Assembly: GCA_949130495.1 (NCBI GenBank)
Contig: OX422208.1
Location: forward strand, 644,016,023 to 644,080,022
Length of the DNA: 64,000 nucleotides
Source of the DNA: Sambucus nigra
Lineage: Eukaryota > Streptophyta > Magnoliopsida > Dipsacales > Adoxaceae
Direction: 5' to 3'
A model generated the notes under the pieces. The model did not search any database and was not told the DNA's origin. It saw only the letters and a list, made by a program, of their open reading frames with translations. A program made the position numbers and the translations under genes. Positions 1-11,476 of the stretch are shown piece after piece (within the stretch, counting starts at the first letter, position 1; each line of letters starts with the position of its first letter).

Positions 1-1836
1 TCACGTCTCTTAGAACATCTGACTATCATTTTCAGATAACCTTTATCTCGGATACTATCTTCTAGGGTACGAGTCAATATCCCCCATAAAGGTCCAATCG
101 AGATAAGACTATCCCAGCGCGAAAACCTCCGTAATAGCAAGTAGCCCGAGTATGATTTTTACACAGATATGTAATACTTAATATATGTACAGTCACACAG
201 TAACATATATATAGATATTCACATTTTCCCCATTAGGTGCGCCCACGACCCATAATTATAATTATTCGTTCTTATCACAAATTACTCAATTATCTCGCAT
301 AACGGATTGACCTATTTTATTATCATTTATAAATTTATTTCTTACTTACTTCTCATCTCTCGAAGTATTCTCTTACTAAGTATAATTTCAGTAGGTATAC
401 CCTCACTTACCTTCTGGTCAAAATCTTTCACGAGTCTCATTTCTTTAGAGAACGTACGCACAATTCCTAATGTATGCATAACTCCCCGTTAACCCACAAT
501 TTCATCCCATATTAAATTTCGCTCAACGGAGTCTACTTAGGCCCTACTTGTCCTTTTCATGTTCTATTATACTATTGGAAATATATTCAAGGGTTCCCAC
601 GTATTTTATCCGAATTAAATAAAAAAGGAAAAACATGTGGTTTTCCAGGAGGGGTCAATCGATCGTGGAATGGTGTCGATCGATCGATCATTGATCGATC
701 GATGCTCATGGTGGATCGATCGATCAAGTAGTTCTTGCCCAGTTTTCTGCAAATTTTAACCTATGGGTTTAATCATTCTAACCCCTCCAAACCTGTATAG
801 TTACATCCCAAACTCCCATCAAAGTAATCCAAATGTATAAGCAATATATATAAACAAGTTCTAATGTAACAACATTAATAAATCCTCAACGAATCAATAA
901 AAAAAGGTTTAATCCCAGATTTCTTTATAAAACCAAATTTTGCATGAGTAATCACAAACCACTATTTTAATCCAAATTTTCTTCCCAAATATCATAATAA
1001 ATTCATGGGTAATCCTCTACATATGATCAAGATTTCAGACTACATGGATTCTCCTTACAACACATATAAATTCTCTTCCAAAATATATAATTCTTCAATT
1101 AAAACATATGATTTTTAGTCTTAGACTAACATGGAAGGAATATCAACTAGAAACCAGCATGATAGATACTTGCCCATGATTCAAGGGTCAGATTTGTTGA
1201 TGAAAAAGATGTGGTTGCATTCCTCGTCGTGCGATCTACGTTTTGGTGGTGGTGGTGGTGAAATCGAGTGATTTCTAGTCGTTGGATTGCTTGGAAAACT
1301 CTCCACCTTCTTATCTAATGTTTTGTGTTTGTTAAACCTAAAAGAAAACTCCTCATGGTTGATATATCCTATGAAAATTCGTTGGTTTAATTACCCAAAA
1401 ATATAAAACGCCTATAATACCCTATTGGGATGTTAATTGGGCCTAAAACTGCCCCGAGACGTAAACTAAACCCCCGGATACACTTTTTTGACTATCTCGA
1501 CCATTTCGAACACTTTGGCGCACTCGAAGTGACCAAATGGGCCACTTATAATTTATTTACTTTTATAATAATAATTTAGTTCCGACACGACACAGGCGTG
1601 TCCCGACTTAAATTTCCATAATTGCCATATTATTAACTCATGACAATATTAATAAAATCAATCTCATATATTACTTTTAATCCAGCAATTTTGAAAAAAC
1701 TCCCAATAATTACTACCTCACATCACGCTAGTAAATATTAAAAATAAATATCCGAATTAATAGTAAATTAATATCTCAATTAAATTTAATATATCCCCAA
1801 TTTTAAAAGCCATAAAAATACGGGGTAGGTATTACA
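1..1836 (-). repeat. 3' LTR (partial)
   Basis: This is a direct repeat of 7141-8937 with scattered differences and small indels. On the minus strand it starts TGTAATACC at 1836, right after the polypurine tract. It carries a denser run of GATCGATC palindromes (655-730) than its partner. The donor-like motif is GGGCAAGT (1168-1175 on the complement), against AGGCAAGT in the partner LTR. Confidence 0.88.
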
Positions 1837-1848
1837 TACTTCCCCCCT
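1837..1848 (-). other. Polypurine tract
   Basis: On the minus strand a run of G preceded by A and followed by AAGTA abuts the LTR start TGTAATACC. This is the expected place and composition for the plus-strand primer of an LTR retroelement. Confidence 0.75.
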
Positions 1849-4800
1849 AATAATCGAATTTCATCCCAAAATTCGGAAAATAAGGTGTGCCTGGTAAATA
1901 TAGATCTGGATACTTTATCAATACTCAAAGGACTTTTGGATAAGGAAAATTTCTATAGTCCTCCCTGCCTCACTGTAAGCTTATTTGACATTCTGAATAC
2001 TATCAGTTATAGAGTCACGCCTGAATAACGACACTTCATATTATGCTCCAATCCTTTGCTATGCGCATAATCATTGGCCCCAATTGTCTCAGTATTATTG
2101 GGAGGCCGTACCTCACTACGTAACAATTTCTAGTATTTATCTCAAAACAGAACTCCCACTATGATGGTAATCGCGAAAACATTTCACCACTCTTGTCAGT
2201 TCTTCGAATCTGGATTTTCGACGATGTAACTCTTATGACATTCAAAAGTCACCTAAAATAGCCGTGGTAATTCCACCACAGTCATCAGACTATAACTCGG
2301 TCGATCAAAATTACAATAAGAGGGAGAATAGTTAAGATTTTTCCACACAAAATTACAATAAGAATTTTTTCCACAATAAACAGGTACGAGTGCTTCCATG
2401 TAACTCTACCATACTAAACGTAACTTTCTAGATACATCCGTTGTGGAAATGAAATGATCACCATTAATTCAAAATTACTTTCACGTGGCTCCACTAATCT
2501 GTAATCACCTCACCTACTCCCCGGCTAAGGGTGATATAACCTACTCAAAACTAAACGTTATCCCCACTTCTTTCTAAAATCCTGGTTTGAAAGTGAGGTT
2601 CAATGATACCATCTAGTTCAGAATAATACCAGGAATAACCTTTTACCGGCACGATTCTTATTTTCAAAGAAAGGTTGGGGCACATTGTCGAATAGTGTAT
2701 ACCACCCAAAAGAATAATAATCACTTTATTTTAGGTCAACTTGTTCCAAACATTCTAAATAACTCGTGACCTTACCTTGAAGTTGGCACCCCATCTAAGA
2801 AATATCACACAACTGCTCTCTTTTATTTTAGGAATCGTAGGTCTGCTATAAAATTCTCTGGTTGATCCTCTCGTTCCAACTGATTTCTATCTATGAGTAG
2901 TGCCTGCGGAGACTGCTTGCTATGTCCCGCTCAACATCGACCTCTACTTTTAATGACTCACATTAAGTGACACTTAATACTCCCCTTCTTTCCTCAGCAT
3001 ATACCGAAAGTTTCGACCCATGCACTTTTCTCCACGATGTGCACCGCTGAACCTTTATACCTTAATAACATCATCACTCAACGTACGCGCAAGTCACTTT
3101 TAACCCTTGACTAGGTAAAATTACGCTCCTATGTGTTTCCCATAATAGTTAAGTTTTATCCTTCTCAAGGAATACCCTTAAATGGCTTCCCATAGCTATC
3201 CAACGATCGTACATGTATATCTGGATTATCGTCCTTCACACCACGTTTAATCCACTCTACCAGTTCCACTTTGTTATGACATTATCATAAACATATATTC
3301 CACGCATCTATCTCCACATCTCTTCAACTTGAACGATTCAAGTAACAGCTAACCAGGATGCCCACACCCTATAAGTCGTGCATACTAGTGTAAGCATCAC
3401 CTATGCTTCACACATAACACCCTATTTCTTTATTTCCCTAGTGCTCACAATGTGTTTTCAACTCTTGGGTACACTTAATCACCCTAAAAATAAAAAATTT
3501 TAAGTCCTCCTTATAATCATTCCACCCTTCAACTCGTGGTGATAAAACAAAACTTTTAATGTTTCCTTACATCTCAAATGGATCCACTGGCCTTAAATCA
3601 TCACTAAACTCTAACTTACAATTAATATTACCGGTTCCTATGACGATCGAGGTACTAGACTCATGGACTAATGACCAAAAATCTATGTACTTCCAACCTT
3701 ACACTAAGTTTCATGAATTTGATGTCTTGCAAAGAGAAATCCAAACAAGGAAACCCCCTACACACTACTACCTAGCAATGTCGGTTATCGAAATTCGTTG
3801 GGTCCTCCGTCCATAACCTTCACCCATCTATTTTGTCTCTTAATAGAAAAGCTATATCTCCTCCCGCAATTGTACTCAAACAAAGAGATTTTTACTAATT
3901 GCACCATTGCTCAGTGTTGGGGGTCATCACATTCCATAAACCTCATACGTATACAATCGGGACTCTCAAAATCCCATTTCCAAACATATGAATATAAGTC
4001 TTAACTTTCACATTCCCAAAGGATAAATATAACAATGCGCTCCTCCTACCACTAATTCCTGAGCACTACATATAATAATGGGTGAAATCTTTCTGCCCAA
4101 CGATAAACCCAATACACACTGAATCATAATAACAAAGTCCCTAAACACCCTGGGATTAAAGATTTTTGTACCACTTTACCCTTCAAAGTCTCTATAATAT
4201 ATAATATGTGTGTGAGTCTGACCCTCTCGCAGGTGAGGTATTTCGAGAATAAAACATACCGCACTAGGGCAAAAACCCTGATAGCCGTGTAGTCACTGCT
4301 TACTATCGTTTTAACCATTTATCTAAAACCATAATTAGTATAATAATATACTGGCATATCACATCACTAAAATGAGTAATATGAATAAAGTATATAACAT
4401 AAACAATGCACCCATTTATCCTCTGCGTATAACACTGACGATAACCCCGCTATATCAGGGAAAACATAAACATAATAATAACGCTATAGATATACACACT
4501 AAATTCTTCTCACATTCGAATCTAGCAATAAATAAAAATATTGTGACTCGCTTATATCACATAAAACATGCCTCATCCTCCGAGGATAAAACTCATACTT
4601 CTACTTTTCCAATCGCCTTGGTTACTTAATGTTCTCCCGTACATAACGAGTCTGTCCAAACCAAATTGAAAATTACATTAACCATTTCCCTTGTAAGCAC
4701 CATACACTTGTCCTTTTTCTCGCTTCGGAATTTTTTTAACTCGTGTGGTTTCACTCTACACAAAATACCTCAACACATAACCCACTTATCTCATGTCGTG

Positions 4801-5960
4801 CTGACCCTATTAGGGTTATCCTTCTCTCGAACTTAAATAGTCTCGATCCTGATGGCTACCCCAATCATTCCCTTAGCTTTGTTGGCCCTAAGTAACGTAC
4901 TATTGGCTTCAATAACACTTACTACATTCACCATCGCTTGGAAATAATTTAGCTTTTCGAATCATTTAAATGAGCCCCCCGATGGGTATCCACTTGCGGC
5001 ACGTTGCTAACTGCGTCTCATCTAGTCTCACTCTCCAATAAATCTTTTGATTACTTTAGCTCCTTTCACATAAGAGCATTAACATCTCTACGGACAATGT
5101 GTGACATTGTCACAATATGGATCGACTATCCAACAAAATTCTCTTTAAGTGTTGCTAACTTTCCTCACGAGTTGATCTCCCACTTAAAATCCTTTCTACC
5201 ATTGGTATCCACTTCCGCTGATACAAGATTTACTAAAATCCTAACTTCATTTACATATGGACCTCTGTCCAGCCCTTCCGTGATAGATTTAGAACACTGT
5301 TCACAACTTATTCTGAACAACTGATGAAGAAACGTTTGGTTAAACTGTACCTAAGGTTCTTCCATTTACGGAACATTTCACTAATAAATATGGTGGTTGA
5401 CTCCCATAATTATAACTTTTCTCCGATGAGTCAAGAAAAATTTTACCCCAAATTTTCATTTCTATTTAACCACACTCCGCCATATGCCCAAGCCTTTGAA
5501 TATAATACCTTCGTTGGTTAACACACACAATTCCCACATTTCTATAACTCCTACTGATGACTCTCCTTAATTTTCCATTTGACCCTCTCCCAAGCGTACT
5601 ACGTTGGGTGAGTCTAATTTGGCATCACTTTCGACTATAGCAGCACTTGGAATTTTTAGGCTGCGTGTTAGACGTCTTTACAGTCCTGGCCTCTCGTGCC
5701 ATAATAAGGGTGACCTCGACTGCGGTCATCATACTCGAATATACTTCACGATCTCACTAACACCTGCCTCCCGCTACTCTCCCAACATCCCTCCTCTGCC
5801 ATACTTCCTGTTCGAACATGTGAACTAATATATACGTGGTAGCAGTAGAACGAGATCACACCAAAGAAATCAACAATCCTAAACATAGGGCTCAATATCA
5901 AGAAAGTTACGATGGGAGCATAATAAGCCGCATAGATCCTAAAGGACACTAGAACCTGAT
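1849..5960 (-). pseudogene. Internal region of the element, no recognisable domain
   Basis: Four kilobases lie between the primer site and the polypurine tract, where gag and pol are expected on the minus strand. No open frame exceeds about 110 codons on either strand. I could not find a reliable protease, reverse transcriptase, RNase H, integrase or chromodomain motif. Two weak look-alikes, a GHMAEC string near 5480-5515 and a KELK...DLLE string near 5050-5090, are too close to the primer site for a normal gag-pol order. It is either very heavily decayed or a non-autonomous derivative with long LTRs and noncoding inside. Confidence 0.6.
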
Positions 5961-5972
5961 GCTCTGATACCA
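5961..5972 (-). other. Primer binding site, initiator Met tRNA type
   Basis: The minus strand reads TGGTATCAGAGC, the complement of the plant initiator Met tRNA 3' end, two bases inside the LTR boundary. It fixes the element orientation as minus. Confidence 0.88.
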
Positions 5973-5974
5973 CC

Positions 5975-8937
5975 TGTAACACTTCGCCTAATTAAATACC
6001 GGGTGATCAGTCCTTTATTAAATTAAAATCAATGTGAATGGTTGGTTCATTCTCAGCATAACTATCGCAAAATAATTATTTCCAATTTAAACACCCTAAA
6101 TAATTAAGTTAAGTGTCAAAACAATTTAAATTCTTATTTTTACTTTATAAAATTCCAATATGAAAACCTTTTTTAATACTCAACAGTTTAAGAATCACAT
6201 ACATACTAAGGATGGAAATTAACAGGCAAGAGTTAAACCATCTAGATTAAACCAAACCAAGTTTAAGAACTATTAATGAAATCATCCTGCCAAGAGTTAA
6301 CTCCCGAGGAGTACTGAATATTGGAAATATAAATGAACATAAATCTCTGGAAAATCCAACTGGAATAGGAAATCGAGCGACACATGCCCTAACTAAGCAG
6401 AACTAAAGTAAGAACTGAATCAATGAAGAAGTCGTCTAGAGTAAGGGCCCGAAACTCCCACATAAGCTGCAGCATGTCCAATCCAAACAATCTAAGCATG
6501 ACGCCCCTGTGGCTAGGAACCTGTAATACATACATACATATATATACAAGAGACAAAGAAATGACAGAAAACGGGTCAGACCCCGAGGGTAAAACAATTT
6601 TAAAAATAGTTTAGCAAGTATTTAAAATTCTTACAGGCTAATATAACCACCATGTTAATGTGCGACACTCTATTGGGACTTCTCACCTCTCATCTAATGT
6701 GCACGCCTACCGTATTACTGATCACATAAGTCTATCTAACTTATTTTCCAAAATGTTCTATCCCCAGAAGTACTAAGGTCATATTATTTAGTTTTAGAAA
6801 TCATTCTCTTCCATATTCATATGTTAATTACAGCCACTTAGTATCGTTACAAAATTTACGAACAATTGTTATAAAGTGGAAGCATTTATTCATTACTTAA
6901 TTACTTATAGACACAGTAGAAAGTGTCCATATATATATATATATATTAGTCACTCATAATATCTATATACTATCGGCACCCCACATAAATTTATGGTGCT
7001 GGCATACTCTGCTATCAAGTCTCCGTATCACTCAACTAAGGGAAATACTAGTTCGGAATCACTCTCGAACTGTATTACATAATACACATACAAATGGAGG
7101 TGAAGCATTGTTCTCAATCCTAAGAGGTCAGCACATACCTTCACGTCTCTTAGAACATCTGACTATCATTTTCAGATAGCCTGTATCTCGGATACTATCT
7201 TCTAGTTTACGAGTCAATATCCCCCATAAAATTCCAATAGAGATAAGACTGTCCCAACGCGGAAACATCCGTAATAGCAAGTAGCCCGGGTATGAGTTTT
7301 ACACATATACATAATACTTAATATATGTATAGTCACACAGTCACATATATATATATATATATTCAAATTTTCCACATTAGGTGCGCCCACGACCCATAAT
7401 TATAATTATCCGTTCTTAGCACAAATTACTCAATTATCTCGCATAACTAATTCGCCTCTTTTATTCTCATTTATAAATTTATTTATTACTTCTCATCTCT
7501 CGAAGTATTGTCTTACTAAGTATAATTTCAGTAGGTATACCCTCACTTACCTTATGGTCAAAATCTTTCATGAGTCTCATTTCTTTAGTGAACGTACGCA
7601 CAATTCCTAATGTATGCATAACTCCCCGTTAACCCACAATTTCATCCCATATTAAATTTCACTCAACGGAGTCTACTTAGACCCTATTAGTCCTCTTCAT
7701 ATCCCATTATACTATTTAAAATATATTCAAGGGTTCTCACATATTTTATCCAGATTAAACAAAAGGGGGAAAACATGTGGTCTTCTAGGAGGGATCGATC
7801 GATGCTCTTGGTTGATCAATCAATCAAACAGTTCTTGCCCAATTTTCTGCAAATTTTAACCTACGGGTTCAATCATTCTAACCCCTCCAAACCTCTATAA
7901 TTTCATCCCAAACTCCCATCAAAGTAATCCAATTGTATAAGCAATATATATAAACAAGTTCTAACGTAACAACATCAATAAATCCTCAACGAATCAATAA
8001 AAAAAAGGTTTAATCCCAGATTTCTTTATAAAACCAAATTTTGCATGAGTAATCATAAAACTCTATTTTAATCCATATTTTCTTCCCAAATATCATAATA
8101 AATTCGTGGGTAATCCTTTACATATGATCAAGATTTCAGACTACATGGATTCTCCCTGTAACACATATAAATTCTCTTCCAAAACATATAATTCTTCAAT
8201 TAAAACATATGATTTTTAGTCCTAGACTAACATGGAAGGAATATCAACTAGAAACCAGCAAGATAGACACTTGCCTGGGATTCAAGGGTCTGATTTGTTG
8301 ATGAAAAAGATATGGTTGAATTCCTCGTCGTGCGATCTACATTTTGGTGGTGGTAGCGGTGAAATCGAGTGAGTTCTAGGTCTTGGATTGCTTGGAAAAC
8401 TCTCCACCTTCTTCTCTAATGGTTGTTCTAATGTTCTGTGTTTGTTATACCTAAAAGACAACTCCTCATGGCTAATATATCCTAAGAAAATTCGTGGGTT
8501 TAATTACCCAAAAATACAAAATACCTATAATACCCTCCCAAGATGTCAATTAGGCCTAAAAATGTCCCGAGACCCAAACTAAACCCCCGAGTACACTTTT
8601 TCGACTATCTCGACCTTTTTGGACACTTTAGCGCCTCGAAACGATCATACGAGTGACTTATAATTTATTCACTTTTATAATAATAATTTAGTTCCAACAC
8701 GATACAGGTGTGTCGCGACTTAAATTTCCATATTATTCACTTCTGAAAATATTAATAAAATCAATTTCATATATTACTTTACTCATACAGTAATATTCAA
8801 CAAATTACCAATAATTACTAACTCACGTCATGCTAGTAAATATTAAAAATAAAAATCCGGATTAATATTAAATTAATATCTCAATTAAATTTAATAAATC
8901 CCTGATTTTAAAAGCTATAAAAATACGGGGTATTGCA
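5975..8937 (-). repeat. 5' LTR, 2963 bp
   Basis: Bounded by TG at 5975 and CA at 8937 on the plus strand; on the minus strand it starts TGCAATACCCCG and ends GTGTTACA. It contains, in minus sense, a donor-like AGGCAAGT (8269-8276), a short GATCGATC cluster (7793-7830), CTGACC (6574-6579) and an acceptor-like CAG|GTTCC (boundary 6520/6521). The flank GTGAG (8938-8942) would be one target-site copy; its partner lies outside the window. Confidence 0.88.
6521..8274 (-). other. Putative intron inside the LTR
   Basis: Minus-strand exon end AG then GCAAGT, a strong GC-type donor. At the other end come CTGACCCG, a T-rich stretch and ATTACAG, followed by GTTCCTAGCCACAGGG. The same arrangement recurs in the other gypsy-type LTRs of this window (16013-18727, 25027-30466, 27475-29232, 55721-57534, 61299-62980). 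Splicing is inferred from sequence only. Confidence 0.5.
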
Positions 8938-9592
8938 GTGAGCAATTTCTCAAGAGGGTGTGGAACCCGCTTAAATTTGGAAAGTGTTGATGCATATTTA
9001 AATTCTTGCATTTTAATTACTTGCAAAATATTTTCAAATGTTTTTTGGGTCTCACCCATGTCATAATATTTTTCCAAAATAATTTTAGGTGTCCAGACAC
9101 AGGGTCGACCAGCTTGATGATTCTATTCAGGGATGCGTAGTTGGAGCATTGTGGAAGGTTGAATGATTTCCTATAGGCGCTTCAGTTATTCATTCCTAGT
9201 TTAAGAGTTTGATTCAGTATTTTATTTCTCCATTTTTCCCCTTCAGACTATTCAGTACTTCGGTTTAATCATTAGACTCTATGGATTCATTTTGTCATTT
9301 AGACTTGTATTTGGATTTGTTTTGGGAACCAATGATTTATTCAATAGTTTTTTAAGTATCTATCTTGTGATTATTCAGATTATTATATTGTGGATGGTTT
9401 GGTTATTTGATTTTATTCCGCATGTTGTTAAGTTAGTGATAAGATAAAGTTTGGCACAACCTTATTATAACATAGGTGATTAGAATTTTAAAACTGGTTT
9501 ACGATGGTGATGCTTAGAATGAACCAAATAAGATTTCAATTTATTTTGATAAAGGACAGATCACCCGTGATTAAAGTAGGTGGGGTGTCACA
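8938..9592 (+). mobile_element. Older LTR, 3' fragment
   Basis: This ends GGTGGGGTGTCACA at 9592, like the plus-oriented LTR ends at 58257 and 63493. Around 9087 it has TTTTAG|GTGTCCAGACACAGGG, the acceptor-like block shared by the family. Its upstream part must lie left of the window, because the element at 1-8937 is inserted in it. It abuts copia B integrase sequence at 9593, so it was inserted into that element. Confidence 0.75.
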
Positions 9593-10252
9593 ATTTTTTA
9601 GGTGAGTGATAATTTACTTGTTGTTGACTGTCATTGATAGGTTCATTAATTAGCTCAACTACTATGTTAGGAACAACATGTTTCATTATGAACTCGGGGT
9701 ATAGGGATTGGTATCATTAATTCTTGAATGATCACTTTCCTTTTTTTTTCACTCCCACTGTCTTCACTATCTTCAATGAACTTAACGTTTCCAGTTTCTA
9801 TTATTCTAGTAGTATGATCAGGACAATATAATTTATATCACTTTGAATTTTCTAGATACCCAATAAAATGACAACTTATTGTCCTACGATCGAATTTCTT
9901 TTCTTGTGGGTTATAAATTCTAGCTTCCGCTGGGCAACCCCAAACACGTAATTATTTTAAAGTGGGTTTCGATCCTTTCCATAGTTCAAATGGGTTCTAT
10001 AAAACTAACTTACTAGGTATCCTATTTAATATGCACACAACGGTCATAAGAGCGCGTGTACACAAAAAGATAGGTAATGTAGTCTTACTTATCATGCTTC
10101 TAACCATTTCTATAAGGGTACGATTGCACCTTTCAGCTACACCATTTTGCTAGGCTAATCCTGTCATTGTGTATTGGGTACATATACCTAATTTTTCAAA
10201 GAGTTTAGCAAAAGGGATAGGGAATTTCCCCCACTCATCATATAGTTGGGTG
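9593..10252 (-). pseudogene. Copia integrase (C-terminal part), element B
   Basis: Minus-strand translation gives the copia integrase block QNGVAERCNRTLIEMVRS, then ILNRIPSKLV, PFELWKGSKPTLK, LRVWGCPAEARIYNPQEKKF and CHFIGYLENSK, with a few in-frame stops and shifts. The glutamate of NGVAER, the third catalytic residue, is present. Upstream the frame runs YDEWGKFPIPFAKLFEKLG and ends at 10252, where copia A is inserted. The catalytic core with both aspartates is missing from the combined copy. After WGCPAEAR and the GYLENSK block comes an acidic linker, then the junction with the LTR at 9592. Confidence 0.9.
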
Positions 10253-11369
10253 TGTAAGGATGTGATTTTATAAATGTCCATTATCAATTTAGTATGTCGT
10301 ATACCGATACACCATCAAAGAATGTTCAATATCAAATATGCATCGAGACGGATCCTAATATCAACTTCTTCAACAATCAAGCCCAACAAGGATGAGTTTG
10401 GTAAAATGTGTTTAAAGTTCCATTTACATTTTATATTAAAAGTGTTGGGATATTTTTGTGAAAAATAAATATTTTTCTAAATTCGAAAAATGATTTTTGA
10501 AATGTTTTTAAAAGGTTTTAATGTTTCAAAAATATTTTATTTCTGGATAAACTTTGTTGATCTCATAAATAGTCTTAACAATTGAGGTTTCTAAGTTTTA
10601 TAAAAGACTGAAGGATATTGGGAAACGAGTATGATGTCGTTCGAACGACATCGTATCTCGTTCGAACGAGATAGAACTCATTCAAACGACATCGTATGTC
10701 ATTTAAACGAGAACATTTTTTAGCCTACACGTCACCGCCTTGATTTTTGTATAAATAAGGGTGTAAGGCTTCTACTTTTTGAGTGGAGAAAACACTGATT
10801 TTATTAGAATACATTTTGAGTGTTTTTGTTTATTCTCTAACACATTTTTTAGGGTTCAAACTGTGTTTTACAATTCACAATTCCCAGACATTTGTGTGAG
10901 TTATTTTTTGGAACCTGAAGCATATTTTTGTTGGTAGTATTTCTACTGAATCGTAGGTGCCATGGATCGGTAATGGGTTGACTATAGGTGCCACTTGTGG
11001 GAGGTACTGGGCTGATCGACTGCGTGTTATAGGGAGTGCTGAGGTGTTATTGGGCAGATGACTATGAACCGACACCTGCAGGTATTTTGTAAGTCAATTA
11101 TATTTTCACTATAATCCGATTGCAAACCGTTCCTTTATAAATTATAGTGGAAATCAAAGTTTTTTGCCATGCGAGGATTTTTTCCTGAAATCTGTCTTCG
11201 TCAGCTTATTCATCGCATGGTTTAATTTGAGATTTGAATTGTCATGTAGATGCATTTTTAGGGGTTGATTTAATTGGTATTTGGTTTTAGCAAATTTAGA
11301 CATCCAATTAAATAAGTTTAAGTTGGAAATTGTGAATCTATTTGAATCATTATCACACACGCTTTTTCA
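10253..11369 (+). repeat. Copia A 5' LTR, 1117 bp
   Basis: Starts TGTAAGGATGTG and ends CTTTTTCA three bases before the primer site. A TATA box (TATAAATA, 10750-10757) marks the likely promoter. Just upstream (10625-10712) lies a run of palindromic words, CGTTCGAACGA and CATTCAAACGA variants, which the 3' LTR has lost. Confidence 0.88.
10625..10712 (+). repeat. TTCGAA palindrome cluster in copia A LTR
   Basis: Repeated CGTTCGAACG-type words alternate with GACATCGTAT and lie 40-120 bases upstream of the TATA box. The same word fills an array in the unrelated LTR at 60624-63493. A degraded repeat of these words occurs inside copia A near 13596-13648. Confidence 0.7.
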
Positions 11370-11372
11370 AAT

Positions 11373-11384
11373 TGGTATCAGAGC
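11373..11384 (+). other. Primer binding site, initiator Met tRNA type
   Basis: TGGTATCAGAGC three bases after the LTR end CA (11369), the usual copia arrangement. Confidence 0.92.
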
Positions 11385-11476
11385 AGGTTACACTAATTTA
11401 TTTCGTATTCCTATTTTTAGCAAACTTGTGTGATATTGATTTTGTTTGAAAATCTGATTTTTGAAAGTTTGTCGCA

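Larger units (their letters stand above)
1..8937 (-). mobile_element. LTR retrotransposon, gypsy-like, 3' LTR cut by window edge
   Basis: Positions 1-1836 and 7141-8937 are the same sequence in direct orientation. They belong to two LTRs around a 4.1-kb internal region. Orientation is minus: the reverse complement of an initiator-Met primer site lies two bases left of the right LTR (5961-5972), and a pyrimidine run on the plus strand (a polypurine tract on the minus strand) touches the left LTR at 1837-1848. The LTR start, TGYAATACC..., resembles chromovirus-type plant gypsy LTRs; that family call is inference. By comparison with the 2963-bp right LTR, about 1.17 kb lies left of the window. 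The element sits in an older LTR (8938-9592). Confidence 0.85.

Noticed and set aside
4975..5095. Weak resemblance to the start of gypsy RT (KELK...DLLE) on the minus strand
   Set aside because: It requires stops and a frameshift, lies only about 870 bases from the primer site, and no downstream RT motif follows.
5004..5324. 106-codon plus-strand frame
   Set aside because: It lies inside the minus-strand element and has no recognisable motif.
5478..5515. Zinc-knuckle-like GHMAEC on the minus strand
   Set aside because: Cysteine spacing is wrong and the first two cysteines are absent.
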